64,000 nt of DNA from positions 1,906,501-1,970,500 of the forward strand of contig JARFIW010001109.1 of NCBI GenBank assembly GCA_036346225.1. Direction: 5' to 3'. The notes beneath the pieces were generated by a model that was not told the origin of the DNA, did no database searches, and saw nothing but the letters and a program-made list of their open reading frames with translations. Position numbers and translations under genes: made by a program. The stretch comes from Platerodrilus igneus (Eukaryota; Arthropoda; Insecta; Coleoptera; Lycidae). Of this stretch, positions 24,620 through 36,033 are shown in pieces. The stretch's first letter is position 1, and the number at the start of each line of letters is the position of its first letter.

Positions 24620-24797
24620 CACTATCATTATTCTTTCCTGACAAGGGTAATTTTAACAAAAGTTTTCATTCTTTTTTGATTTGTTCTATAGAACACAACT
24701 ACAACTTGACAATAAAGATTGAGCGATTATCACACACATATCTTGAGTATATATAAAGATATTAAACAATAAGAACAGCAGAAAATTCAACCCATGT
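24620..24797 (-). repeat. Duplicated promoter-like block, copy 1
   Basis: About 178 bp that recur at 25520-25698 in the same orientation, with a 900-bp offset and roughly 90% identity by eye. On the minus strand each copy has a TATA-like run (near 24750 here, near 25653 in copy 2), then about 80 bp to an ATG (24669 here) that starts a short MKTF-type frame. The frame soon breaks in both copies. It may be a duplicated promoter plus gene start. Confidence 0.7.
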
Positions 24798-25254
24798 CAG
24801 ACAGCTTTTTTCTTGTCAACGATAGTCTAGTCTAATGCTTCTTCAGCATTTGCATTTCCATATTTACGTACTGAAGGCAACTCTGCCATTTTAGATCACA
24901 TGCATTTCTAATTTCAATTACAAAAAATATGAAAGCATCTATTTGAAATGCATTTCTAACTTTGATCGCAAAAAAATGAGAGCATCTATTCGAAATATAC
25001 ACTCAGATTAAAAGTCAAAAATTGTTTTACACCGTTCTGCAAACTGAGATTACGTAGTTGTTAAATCGGGAGTAATGTGAAATGAAACACACAATGTATT
25101 TTTCTTTATTGTAATCTATAAAATACATATATATAATGTTATGTACTCTAGAATAAACATACTATAATTCACTTAAGTTCCCAAATATAAAAGAACAGTT
25201 CTACCTCACTCCAACTCTGAACGGTTAAAAAAAATATTGCATTATCAATTCTAT

Positions 25255-25500
25255 GAGGGCTGTCTTCTTCATCTTTGACGCGCGGTCGTTTCTGGTTGTT
25301 TTTCTTCGTGTTAACTAAAAAAAAGATTCAAATGAATATTATATCAAGTAAATGCATTAAGAAAATTAAATCTATATATTAAGCTAACGAATACATACTC
25401 TGTATTGGGTGTCATTAGGTCGTACGTTGCAATTGGTGGATCTGCTCACGGCGTCAACGATTTTTTCACCAGTACTTAATTTGGATTGACTATAAACTAC
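25255..25500 (-). CDS. Candidate two-exon tail of a small unrecognised gene
   Basis: On the minus strand, 25500-25399 reads SQSKLSTGEKIVDAVSRSTN and onward to NDTQYR, then a donor A/GTATGT at 25398. A T-rich acceptor ends at 25315, and the second exon (25314 to about 25255) reads, in one frame, NTKKNNQKRPRVKDEEDS, which resembles a nuclear localisation signal. The splice phase does not join cleanly, and the frame upstream of 25500 has a stop. I do not recognise the protein. Context suggests it belongs to the same element as the plus-strand ORF at 23574. Confidence 0.25.
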
Positions 25501-25519
25501 TCAATAATTTTAGCCCAAT

Positions 25520-25698
25520 CACTATCATTATTCTTTCCTGACAAGGACAATTTTTTAAAAAAAGGTTTTCATTTTTGATTTGTTCTATAGAACACACAAC
25601 TACAACTTGACAATAAAGATTGAACGATTATCACACACACATATCTTGAGTATATAAGGATATTAAACAACAAGAACAGCAGAAAATTCAACTCATGT
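25520..25698 (-). repeat. Duplicated promoter-like block, copy 2
   Basis: Second copy of the block at 24620-24797. Here the sequence on the minus strand continues, past small indels, into SGKNNDSDWAKII-like coding and then the candidate exons at 25500-25255. This copy may therefore be the one attached to the original gene. Confidence 0.7.
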
Positions 25699-25979
25699 AA
25701 GCAAGAATTTAATGCTAAGGTATTGTCTAGATAGCAATTGTAGAAAATATGAAATCTATAGAAAATTTAATAAAGCCAGTCATGTACAAATTTTTTTAAT
25801 GCTGACATCCACAGGAAAAATAAAAGCCAGAAATTTAATGCTAACATCAACAGAATAATAAATAAATCCACTTAGTCAGCATTAATGGAAGACCGGTCTG
25901 GCTTCGAAACTGTGCACGCGTATATACCATATTTTAAAATTAAAGTTGTCAATTGCAAAACAAAAAATTAAATTTTACC

Positions 25980-26235
25980 TAGAAATCATTTTGAAATATT
26001 TACTTTTTTTCAGTACAACTGAAAAAACTTGACTTTTATACATTTTTAATCGATATCATAGACTTTTTCTATACTGTTGGTAAAAATCTACGTGAAGTAT
26101 TTATATTAAATAATAAACTGACCTGTTAGAAAAAATTAAAATTTGCATCGTTTTCTGAAAAAATTGCGTACTTTTTCAGTACAACTGAAAGAACTTGAGT
26201 TTATACATTTTTAATCGATATCAGACTGTACAGAA
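25980..26235. repeat. Tandem duplication with short palindrome
   Basis: About 75 bp (TTTTTCAGTACAACTGAAA, then ACTTGA and TACATTTTTAATCGATATCA) occurs at about 25999-26062 and again at about 26170-26225. The core TTTCAGTACAACTGAAA is nearly a perfect palindrome, and a diverged form (TTCAGTTTTACTGAAA) lies near 26558. Function unknown. Confidence 0.65.
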
Positions 26236-26239
26236 ACAG

Positions 26240-27080
26240 TAATGTTTAATTATATCAGTCAAAAACATGATGTGTTTACTATTAAACAAAACAAAATTGT
26301 TCTTAATCCAAGTGATGATAAAAAAATTCTTAGTACCTCAACCACTGATACATACGACCAGGGAGTACTGTGTTAAAAATTGTTTTCGTTGCAGAAAGTA
26401 ACATCAATTCCCGTCAATATTACTGTATTAGTCGATTAAGGCATGAGTTAATTTTTTTACAACGTTTCTTTTTATTCGCTTAGGGCAATGCAGAGAAGAA
26501 GTTAGAATTGAACACATTTTTTTTATAATAAAATAAACCTTGATACAAAATCACATTCAGTTTTACTGAAAAGTATAGATACTGCTCAGCAGAAATAATG
26601 AATTACATTCATTGACTGAAAAGAAATTGCAAGAAGGCGTATAATAATAAAACCTAAATTAGATTAATTTCGTTTTATATTACTGCTAGCATAATTTATT
26701 TTCCATAAAAAATTAACAAAAATTGACTTTATATGCATATATAGGGATATAGTAATTTGTGCGGGTTTATGTTTTACGCTAATCATGCTGAATAAGAAAG
26801 ATTCTTTAGTACTATCAACGTACTGATAATAAAACTGCAGAATGTTTTTTTTAAAACCATGAGTGTGTAAAAATTATTAAACAAAGACGGTTTAATCTGA
26901 GACATTTTTTTTTCAAAATTTGCTTTGTTTTTATTTAAAATATTTCATATGTAATCATAATAAAAAAATAGCGCTGTAATGATAGTGTGTATTTTCTGTA
27001 CACATCATAAATCAAAGGTCGTATAAAACATTTTTATTATTATACTGCAAACAAGAATTTTTTTTTGAAGTAACCATCAG
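26240..27080. other. AT-rich, nothing recognised
   Basis: No ORF, terminal repeat or duplication was supported apart from the diverged palindrome near 26558. The right end of the palindrome-rich element could lie in here, but I could not place it. Confidence 0.35.
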
Positions 27081-27084
27081 AACT

Positions 27085-28043
27085 TAATATCGGTTGAGTT
27101 AGGGCGTCGATTGAGCAGTTTCCAACGCGTTCTGCGCGCAAACATGTTACTGCTCTTCAGATTTCGACGAGAACAGTGAGGCGGATTTTGCATTGTGAAC
27201 TCAAGATGCAGTCCTACAAGATGATGATTGTGCAGGAATGGTCCCCAACGGACTGGGGGCGGCGTGTGGAATGTCGTGAAGTGCCTCCTACTGCAATTTT
27301 GTGGAGTAGCGACGAAGCTCAATTTCATCTTTCAGGGTGTGTTAATAAACAAAATTTTCGCTACTGGTCAAATGAAAACCCTCGACAGCTTCACGAAACG
27401 CTCCTGCACAGCCCAAAGGTAACAGTTTGGTGTGCAGTATTGTCCGTAGGCATTGTTGGGCGTTACTTTTTTCAAGAGAATGGCGTCACCGCTACTGTTA
27501 ACTCAAACCGGTACTGTGACATGCTTGATAATTTTGTCAAACCTAAAATCGAAGAATTTGGTCAAGAGCATGATCCACGCAGCTTCTAGTTTCAGCAGGA
27601 TGGTCCTACAGCACACACTGCCCGTCGTGAACGCACTATTCTTCAGGAGATGTTCCCTGGGAAGGTGATAACCTTGGCGGGACGGTTGAGTGGCCCCCGC
27701 GCTCTCCAGATGTAGGCCCATGCGATTATTATCTGTGGGTTTACCTCAAGGCCGAGGTTTTTAAAGTTTATCGTAGAATCCTGAATGACCTGAAGAATGC
27801 AATTGACGAAGAAATCGTGCAGATAACCCCCGCCACACTCGAGAAAGTCATGCAAAACTTCCAAGAAAACTCAATATGTGTGTCGCCCGCCAAGGTCATC
27901 ATTTGAAGGATGTCATTTTAAAAACATAGCTTAAAAAACTACATTATATATCCTTTCCAGGAAATAAAACTTTTTTGGAATATATCATTTAGTTTTGTCT
28001 TGCCAGTCTTTTGAAATGTGGGAGGTTCCCGTGTTCCACCCTG
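27085..28043 (+). pseudogene. Mariner-superfamily transposase, 5'-truncated, with 3' terminal repeat
   Basis: The frame 27176-27589 contains the HTH end ISTRTVRRILH (starting just upstream), EWSPTDWGRR, WSSDEAQFHLSGCVNKQNF (first catalytic Asp), HSPKVTVWCAVLSVG and YFFQENGVTATVNSNRYC. After a stop it continues as FQQDGPTAHTARRE (second Asp) and, in another frame, PPRSPDVGPCDYYLWVYLK (third Asp). The spacing between second and third Asp is about 40 residues, so it is probably DD41D (rosa-like). The 3' end GGAGGTTCCCGTGTTCCACC near 28021-28040 looks like its terminal repeat; no matching 5' repeat was found. The N-terminal DNA-binding region is lost. The BEL LTR starts immediately after it. Confidence 0.8.
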
Positions 28044-28552
28044 TAGTTATCCGGTGCATCTTTAAAATTACTACGGGGTTCCCGTCCCTTCTGAGCAAAT
28101 CAGAATTTGTAACATAACGTGACTTTTACCCGTAACAGTAGCTCAAAATCTAAATCAAAGTAAGTAGTGCAAACTCACCAATGCACAATCAGCAAGGTAC
28201 GATGTTTGATAGACCCCTTTACCATTTCTTCGAATTAGCATTGTTTGATTCTATTACTGTATTTATGATTTTGAAAATTCTTAAAGGACACTGTGTTGAT
28301 CAAAAATCTATCTTTGCAAAAGCTCTTAAGAGCAAAAGAGAAATTTGTATTCTTGCAAGTAAATAGCAGCAAATCATTCATTTCCTATCGTGTAATAGTT
28401 TAAAATATGTATGGTATTATCATTATAATACCCTATTTTTTCAACAAGCTGGCGTTGTTTGTATTTCAGTAGGTCTGCGTTTTACTTTAAAATCGAATTT
28501 GTCTGACATCAGCGCCTACATTGTCATGTATACATCTTTATTCTCAGTGCCA
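28042..28552 (-). repeat. LTR (3') of the antisense BEL copy
   Basis: Aligns along its whole length with 35405-35916; for example CACCAATG.GCAATCAGCA and TTTGATAGACCC occur in both. It starts with TGTAGTTATCCGG directly after the mariner end. The right edge is approximate. Divergence between the two LTRs is high by eye, which implies an old insertion. Confidence 0.75.
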
Positions 28553-28669
28553 ATCATAGGAAAATAATAGGAGATTAAATTGACAGTTGAGAAAGGCTGC
28601 ACCAATTTCTGAGAACACTTATTAATTGATATTTATTATAGTTCAATACTTAATTTTCAGATTACATAC

Positions 28670-29330
28670 TTAACAATGGCAACGACGCGACGTAAAGGAA
28701 GTTAAATGGCAGAATAATGGAGGTTCAATAGCGAAAGATCAGAATCTTTCTTAGACGCTAGCGCAATTAAGGACGATGCAATGAAACGTGAAATTTTAGT
28801 TACAATTGTGGTTCTAAATGTTATTAAAGCATCAAATCGATATGTGCTCCACGAACTACTACTCAAGTGACATAAGTAAAGATAATTTTGGATTTAACTG
28901 AATATTTTGGTCCAGAGCTTTTAGTTATTGTGCAACGTTTCCTGTTTAATCAACGAAAGCTGATAGCTAATGAATCAATGGCACCATTTGCAGCTGAATG
29001 ACTGTTTCCAAGGAATTTTCTAGAAAAGTATACGAAACTGCACAGTCAGTAGGGTAAATAAACCGAAATTAACCTTAAAGTCGGCTTATAATTAAAGATC
29101 TTACTCGTGAAACCGTTTTGGTGAATAATAAAGAAATTAGCGAGCAGGATATTAACTTGATTGCTCGTTCTTGCAAAGAAGTTGAAGCTAGAGGTTGAAT
29201 TTATTTAGCAGGTGAAAGTTCTAGAAATAAAATGAGCAAATATCATTGCTACGGGTGTGATGGAAATCACTTACGTAGTAAGGATTCAAAATGTTCAGTG
29301 TATGGTGGTAGCGTACTGTAACTCACCTTG
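28670..29330 (+). pseudogene. Gypsy Gag remnant
   Basis: Plus-strand sequence in broken frames reads as an insect Gypsy Gag. It includes SESFLDASAIKDDAMKREIL near 28749-28800, FLFNQRKL near 28950, and a zinc knuckle YHCYGCDGNHLRSKDSKC near 29240-29295. It has many stops. It lies inside the antisense BEL copy but in opposite orientation, so it is a separate fragment. Confidence 0.55.
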
Positions 29331-29539
29331 TACAGATCCGTTATAAACAACACGGAGTTTAGTTGTTTGTGCTGCTCGTAAGTTTGTGCACAACATGGTG
29401 AGGCAGCACATATGGTGAGAGCGTATCAGCAATATTCATATGTTTTAAAGGCAAATATTCCTGAAAGAAGCCGTTGTATAGGTTTCTTCATCAGGATTAC
29501 GTCTAAACGGAAATATTAAATTGAGGTAACTCTTATGAG

Positions 29540-31225
29540 CTTCATGGCGACTGCTACCGAGAAAGGTAGGTAGTTTTTTGAATAAATTGTAGCGAAATTA
29601 TATTACGACCTAGTTCGTCGCACTTAACGTTGTCAAGGAAACATTGTTCGCAATGAACATCTTCAGGACTGGAATTTGAAGAGGATTGAATTTCTTCAAT
29701 TTCCCAAAATTTGCGTAATTCGTGATCTATATTTGAAGACGCGAGTAGCAAAGTATAGGAAAAAACACTATTCATAGTTGGAACTTGACCCATGCCCACG
29801 TACCCGAAATTGGTGGAAACCGCAAGTGGTTTTCCCAGATTAATTTGGGAATTATTACAAAATAAAATTTGTGATTATATATATGCGCCTAATAAATCAT
29901 CTACTGGTGCAAACCGATGAAAATTAGTATCAGCTAGTGCTGAATTACAGAATCTCTCGTAAATTCATTGAGGTACAGAACAACCTGGAATATTTCCGAT
30001 AATTTTTGAAAATATAAGGCTTAAAAACAAAGTTGCAACTGGAAATGTTTAGAATCAATTACACAATGTACCAAAGTTTTAGAGCTGATGGAAACATTAA
30101 AGAGACCGAAAACCCAATCTTTCTGCACATAAAATGGATATTGCGTTTATTTGAGATCCGGTGTTTTAGACACAAGGTGTAGGCTATAGGTTTACATGGG
30201 CGTCCAATATTTTAACCTAGAGGGTACTCGGTAGTATTACATGTTTACACAGAGTTTGAGAAACATTAAATGTAGATACTTCTTGGGAATTTGCAATTTC
30301 AGGAGTACTAATCGTTGTGGTTTGGTGTGATTGAGCAGTCATACTTCTGTCATGCGGTTTATGTAATAAATAATAAAAATAATAGAGACACACGTGTTAA
30401 TTTGCCCCGAAATCTACATCCTCGGGTATGATTTTCCAAGCATTTTACACAACGAAAAAATTTCTCTATCGTTCGTCGACACTTAAATTTTTGCAACAGG
30501 TGCAGCCGTGAATTTTATGGATCCCATTACCATGGGGACAAAAATTACTAGTGTGATCTGAACCGCAGAGTTAGAACTTTTTATCAAAAAAATTTATGCG
30601 AATTCAACCTGAGTCGAGAAACTGGAGTTTGGGTTTTAAGTCAGAATGAAGTACTAGCGTTTGACTTTATAATATTAAAAATTTAAACAATTTAGAGCAA
30701 CTTGAGATCCAATGTGCATGTAAAACGCGTTTCGGATCTCAAAAGCAAGTTTTAATAGCTGAGACGGAATAACAAAAAGTCAACCAAGTCGTTAATTTTT
30801 GAGATAGTTTGCAACGTACTCACCGAAGGTTTATAAAAATAAATGAAAGAACAGGTTTAGTTATATTGCAAAATCTTGTTTATGTATTAGCTGGTAAACC
30901 TGCAAGGTGAGTCGTAACGGTTTTCCATCTTTTCAAATGCCTAGTTGTATAAATCAGGATCAAGAGCAATATCAGCTATAAAAGCTAGGGCTTCGCCCTT
31001 CATAAACGACCGAAGATATAAATATTTGTGAGCAACAGGTTTAGGATTCATTATTGCGAATCAAAGTACGATAAAGAGTAACGAATGGGGCCCAGCCTTT
31101 TATGAAAATGGAGCGATAACCAGGGGTCTTAAATAATTTGAACCCATGAACGCAGTTGCCAGGCTGACTATAAAATCAGTACCTAGCTCCGGTATTAATT
31201 TTCTCTTTATTTTAATATAACTGGT
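29540..31225 (-). pseudogene. Antisense BEL pol and gag remnants
   Basis: The frame 29799-29554 reads MGMGQVPTMN, then LRKFWEIEE and ISLQFIQKTTYL, matching the protease-RT linker of the sense copy at 22130-22360. Further right the sequence follows the sense copy backward through the protease and zinc-knuckle region to mid-Gag, ending in ATTAATTTTCTCTTTATTTT near 31196-31215, which matches antisense Gag near 20650. Stops occur throughout. Confidence 0.75.
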
Positions 31226-31804
31226 AAGAATTTGTTACGTTCAAAACCCTGCAAACAACTTTTTCTGCATTCATTTTTAAGACGCCCTACAATTCCTCAA
31301 CAAGCTCAATTTCACGCCATTTGAATTAGTGTTATTTTATACAATTTCTCAAGTAATTACTCTATACAAAAGTTTGCCTTATAAAATCAAACAGCTGCTT
31401 AGAAAACATTACGTTATAAAGTAGTTGCAATGCGCCCTAGCACCTGCAGTGATTACAATCTAATTAAAAGCTGATGTAATTGCACAGCTTTCTTCTAAAA
31501 GATAAGACTACTTACCACCTGCCTATATCTGCTTACAATGGATTTGTTATCTGGTATTCTGCAGCTATTTAGATGTTACCAAGTAACAAGACTGTTTTTC
31601 TTTGTCTAAAAATCCTTTGATAATTGTGTTATCTGCTTGTTGGCAAGCTGTTACAGTTTGTATTTCGGCAGCTGTTGTCTGGGAATTCTGCAGACTTGAT
31701 TCTTGGGCGATATCTTTGAAAGCCAAACACACTAGATTGTCTTTGAAAGACAAGATTGAATACAACATCCTCTTACCGAAGATACATGTTGTACAGTCGC
31801 GCTA

Positions 31805-32870
31805 CTAACAGTGCTTTCTTAGTATAAGTGAAGTTGGTGGTTCCAGCGTGCAGCCAATAGAGAAATGCAGACGTATTTTTCCAGCACTAAGATGAGACCA
31901 ACACGAAGCTGATTGCTCAAGGTTCAGTTTCCTGTTTTTGTGACGCTGGTTGTCACGGACATATGAAGCAAGCATTGTCTTGAGGAAGCGGTTAACACGT
32001 TCGGCACGATTAGCTTGGGGATGGTGACATTTGGTGAAAAGGATTTTAAAATGATAACGGGCACACGGGGATGTGAACTGACGACTACGGAATTGCACAC
32101 CGTTATCTGTGATAATGTATTGAAAAACACCAAAAAGTAGGAAGACTTGGTCTTCAAGCATTTTGGATACGGATACTGCATAAGAAAGAACAAAGAAAAC
32201 TTAGTAAAGTAATCAACCACTACAAGGATATAGGAATGACCACGAGTGGAACGAGGAAGAGGACCTACTATGTCGCAGGAAATGACTTGCCAGGTATAGG
32301 ATGGTTTGGCCCTAGGAGCGAAAGGACCAGGGGGAGCTAACTGTTTAACTTTGTAAGCAGCACAAACCGGACAATGTTGGATGTAACGAGCGACATTAGC
32401 CCTGAGACAGGACCAGTCATATTTTTGAGGGAGACGAGCAGCAGTTTTGGTCACGCCACAATGACCGGAAGTAGGCGGATCGTGATGGAGGAATATCAGA
32501 TTTTTACGCTGTTTAAAAGGTACACCAATTTTCCAATCGTCCGGAGAATTACCAGCGATAAAAGTTTTGTGGCGACGAAATAGGATATTGTCAACCACGG
32601 ACCAGGAAGGATTACGTTTAGAGGTGTTTGAAACTCTTTGGATCATTGAGTTATACCATGGGTCAGGAGACGGAAGAGCGACTTCGAGTGAGGTAATTGC
32701 AGAAATAGAAATTGGTTCAAGAACCGGAACAGAACAAGAAAGGGCATCAGGAACAACATGATCTTTGCCTTTACGGTGAATAATGGCAAAGTCATATTGT
32801 TGGAGGCGAAAGGACCAGCGGGCTAAGCGACCGGAAGGACTTTGAAGTTTATTGAGCCAAAGGAGATTAC
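31805..32870 (-). pseudogene. Gypsy RNase H end and integrase (broken)
   Basis: On the minus strand: LQSPSGRLARWSFRLQQYDF and HRKGKDHVVPDALS (RNase H connection, 32860-32740), then an HHCC zinc-binding region (HHDPPTSGHCGVTKTAARL, then QHCPVCAAYK), the first catalytic Asp in SCDIVGPLPRS, and VVVDYFTKF. After a frame change near 32160 come YIITDNGVQFRSRQF (second Asp) and HHPQANRAERVNRF (catalytic Glu). The D,D-35-E triad is present but split by the frameshift. The C-terminus ends at 31805 beside the LTR. Confidence 0.85.
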
Positions 32871-33392
32871 ACTATTTCTTGAGGAGGTGCACTTCACAAA
32901 GCAGCATGTATATATAACATACGTATATTTCTTTTCCTGAAGTACTGTATAGTTTATGTTTTATTATTTTTTATATATATTTAAAGTGAACCATTAGTAA
33001 GTATTTAGATTATAAGATGTTATATTTATTTTGCTTACCAATTTTATATGCTTATGTTATGACGCTTTGTTTACCAGCACGTATCAAACGATTACGCAAC
33101 TATATTGTTAACATCCAATCTCAAAAGACTATTTACAAAATAATAAAATCCAATAAGTTGCGTAATCGTTTGTTACGTGTTGGTAAACAAAGCGTCATAA
33201 CATAAGCATATAAAATTGGTAAGCAAAATAAATATAACATCTTATAATCTAAATACTTACTTAATGGTTCACCTTAAATATATATAAAAGAAAATAAAAC
33301 ATAAACTATACAGTACTTCAAGAAAAGAAATATACATATGTTATATATACATGCTGCTTTGTAAAGTGCACCTCCTCAAGAAATAGTATAAC
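32868..33392. mobile_element. Foldback/MITE-like element with about 230-bp inverted arms
   Basis: Left arm about 32868-33101 and right arm about 33156-33392 are near-identical inverted copies, from ACTATTTCTTGAGGAGGTGC at the outer end to AACGATTACGCAACT at the inner end, around a 54-nt spacer. It has no coding capacity. It sits exactly at the end of the antisense Gypsy fragment. A possible TTA-type flank is visible, but a clear target duplication is not. Its transcript would form a long double-stranded hairpin. Confidence 0.85.
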
Positions 33393-34429
33393 CTTAAAAT
33401 TAGACACCCTAACTTATATTAATCAAATATTAACTACTTTTAAATTGATGCGAAAGTTCTTTACGTTAATGTTTATACAAAAGGACAAAAGAAACCGTAA
33501 AACGGACTCCAACACAAGCTTTGAATAATTAATTTTTAATTTGAAGAATGATTATTACATCGTCGCTCGTGCATTGTAAATGTGTTTGGTAACGTGGTGT
33601 TGGTAATTTATTAGAAAATTATGAGTAACAGCAAATAAAATGTCTATGTTCCACAGCAGCATCAAAAAAAGAATTACAAAAACAGGAAACTGTTCCTTGA
33701 GCAATCAGCTTCCTGTTGGTCTCATCTTAGGACTAGGACTGGGAAAATGCGGCTGCATTTCTCTATTGGCTGCATGCTGGAATCACCAACTCACTTATAC
33801 TAAGAAAGCACTTTTAGTAGCGCGACTTTACAACATGTATCTTCGGTAAGAGGATGTTGTATTCAATCTTGTCTTTTAAAGCACGGTCTCTATTTTATAA
33901 GGACAGAATATGTATGGGGGTAGGGTGTTTGGCTTTCAAAGATATCGCCAAAGAATCAAATCTGCAGAATTCCCAGACAACAGCTGCCGAAATACAAAAT
34001 GTAACAGTTTGCCAACAAGCAGATAACGCAATTATCAAAGAATTTTTAGACAAAGGAAAACAATCTTGTTACTTTGTAACATCTTAACGGTTGCAGTATA
34101 CCAGATAACAAGTCCATTGTAAGCAGATGTAGGCAGGTGGGAAGTAATCTTATCTTTTAGAAGAAAGCTGTGCAATTGCATGCAGCTTTTAATTAGAATG
34201 TAATCACTGCAGGTGCTAGGGCGCATTGTAACTACTTTGTAACGTAATGTTTACTAAGCAACTGTTTGATTTTATAAGGCAAACTTTTGTATAGGGTAAT
34301 TACTTGAGAAATTTTATAAAATAACACTAATTCAAATGGCGGGAAATCGAGCTTGTTGAGGAATTTTAGGGCGTTTTAAAAATGAATGCAGAGAAAGTTA
34401 TTTGCAAGGTTTTGAACGTAACAAATTAC

Positions 34430-34605
34430 ATCAATCAAATCGTTGAATAAAGATTGGCGATTTTGAACATCTTCTTTAGTTGTTTGGTAGAACTTGATTT
34501 TGAAATTCATCAAATTTAGTTTCGATGACCTCCATCCGTTGCAATTTTGCTTGAAAAGTGGGTAAACAAATCAATGTAGCCATTTTCGAATTGTTCGCTG
34601 TTGAG
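34430..34605 (-). pseudogene. Antisense BEL Gag N-terminus
   Basis: The reverse complement matches the start of the sense Gag (QRMEAIETKFDE region, 20500-20560) and continues on the minus strand from the point where BEL was interrupted near 31225. This shows that 31236-34425 is an insertion in Gag. The frame is broken. Confidence 0.7.
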
Positions 34606-35404
34606 GTAAGTTAGTACAAATTCTGGAATTAGCTTTCTAATCATAAAGTGATTTCAGTCATAATAATATTTTTTATTTACAAACAAATCGAAAGTGAATA
34701 TTTGTTTATTTTATAGTCGTGTGCTTTTCGATAATTAGAGTTATAATATAAATTGAAGGTGAACAAAGCGATAAACCGGAATATGTTGTTTTGAACTAGT
34801 AGCAATACTCATGTATTCTTTGAATAGTGGTTTTGATAGTTTATCATAATTTATCACCGACGTGTCGATCGTTCTATGTAAAGTATTGAAGTGCAAATGA
34901 GAGAGAATGATAAGTACGCAGTAACTTTCTTAACCGTACGCAAAATTACTTAGTAAAATCACAAGGCTGGCTAATTACTACTCAGGTCGTTAGAATCAAT
35001 AAAACTTTCAAAGGAAATGGACTGTTATTTAGCTGTTTGAGGTAGAGAGAGAAGTTGTAATTAACATGCACGATAAAAGTCACTCACCCAAACTGCATAG
35101 CATTTGTAGGTCGATATACCTTGTTGGATGCACCACTGGAGCGGCAAATCGGTACTGTTTATGTGTAGCACTAGTAGGGATACACAAAAAGCGCACAGGA
35201 GAGGAATAGGGAGAAAATTATTAAGTTTAATTAAGCTGTAATCTAGTTTCTAGCGTGGTCGGGAACATCGTGAGTGCTAATAATCATGCTAGAATGCGCA
35301 ATAGCATCGGGCAACTCAGCAAATGTATGCGCTAAACGAGGAGCGGCGCGAACACAACTTTTTCTTTCATCGTTCGAGTGTCCATTACAAATACTACCAT
35401 ACCA
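34606..35404 (-). other. Antisense BEL leader
   Basis: The reverse complement follows the 5' leader of the sense BEL copy (19660-20375). Shared blocks include GGTTTATCGCTTTGTTCACC, CGTCGGTGATAA and GTTCGCGCCGCTC. It is non-coding. Confidence 0.7.
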
Positions 35405-35916
35405 TTTAGTTAACCGGTGCAACCTTAAAATTATTACGGGTTCCTAGCTCTTCTGAGCAAATCGAAATTTGTAACGTAACGCCTCTTTCACCTTCAAGAT
35501 TAGCTCAACATTTAAATCAAGATAAGTAATTCAAACTCACCAATGTGCAATCAGCAGGATATGCTGTTTGATAGACCCATTTTTCCATTACTTCAAACAT
35601 TTATTATTTGATTCTATTATATTAAGATTTTCAAAATTCGATTAAGTTCTTGTGTTGGTCAAAAATCTATTTTTGTATAAAACGCTTAAACGTATAAGAG
35701 AAATTTTTATTCAGATCAAGCACCAGTAACGCATTACATAGCAGAAAATTATTTTTATTTCCTGTTATGTAATGTCGTATATACATTATAAAACCTCTTC
35801 TTTCGACAATTTGACGCTTGGGCGTATTTCAGCAGGCCTGCGTTCTACTTTATAAGGAATTGGTCAGACATCAGTTGTCCCACATTGTCATGTATACATA
35901 CATCTTTGTTGTGACA
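35405..35916 (-). repeat. LTR (5') of the antisense BEL copy
   Basis: Partner of 28042-28552. Its outer end (…TTGTGACA) abuts a satellite unit beginning GCGTGAAGTGGGCA at 35917. Its inner end continues into BEL leader that matches the sense copy. No target-site duplication could be read because the left flank is a mariner end. Confidence 0.75.
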
Positions 35917-36033
35917 GCGTGAAGTGGGCACGCACCAAAAAACACTAACAACCGTTCTACGTGCAATCGTTAGTGCTTGGTAGTGCTTATTAGTGCTTCG
36001 CATTCGGTCTCAGCAGGCCCAACGGTAATCGTT
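35917..36033 (+). repeat. Satellite unit (GTTAGTGCTT family), single partial copy
   Basis: One unit of the same satellite found at 46930-47420 and 57292-57832. It begins GCGTGAAGTGGGCACGCACC, nearly identical to the outermost end of the 57.8 kb array in inverse. It fuses at CGTTAGT with the zinc-finger coding sequence, where both share that heptamer. Confidence 0.75.

Larger units (their letters stand above)
31236..34425. mobile_element. Two Gypsy 3' ends in inverted arrangement, inserted in the BEL copy
   Basis: The arms 31236-31960 (minus sense) and 33665-34425 (plus sense) are inverted copies of the same Gypsy 3' end: the tail of integrase, then an LTR ending GTAACAAATT. Both contain, in opposite orientation, AGATACATGTTGTA and GGGCGCATTG/CAATGCGCCC. 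The left half extends into integrase and RNase H to 32870; the right half keeps only the last 150 bp before the LTR. A foldback element sits between them. A normal LTR element has direct LTRs, so this is a rearrangement or an insertion of two truncated copies. Confidence 0.75.
28042..35916 (-). mobile_element. BEL/Pao retrotransposon, antisense copy with both LTRs and nested insertions
   Basis: Two similar direct repeats of about 510 bp (28042-28552 and 35405-35916) bound antisense BEL sequence: pol near 29554-29799, decayed pol/gag through 31220, and the Gag N-terminus and leader at 34430-35400. These match the sense copy at 19.7-22.8 kb. On the coding (minus) strand the LTR begins TGT near 35916 and ends ACA at 28042. 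The interior is badly degraded, has lost most of Pol, and is split by a Gypsy-derived insertion (31236-34425). A plus-sense Gypsy gag scrap lies at 28670-29330. Confidence 0.8.

Noticed and set aside
31565..31808. Similar short frames at 31565-31808 and 33854-34087
   Set aside because: They are the same Gypsy LTR read in the two inverted arms; LTR sequence is not expected to code.
33017..33205. 62-codon frame with hydrophobic start
   Set aside because: It lies across the foldback arms and spacer and has no independent support.
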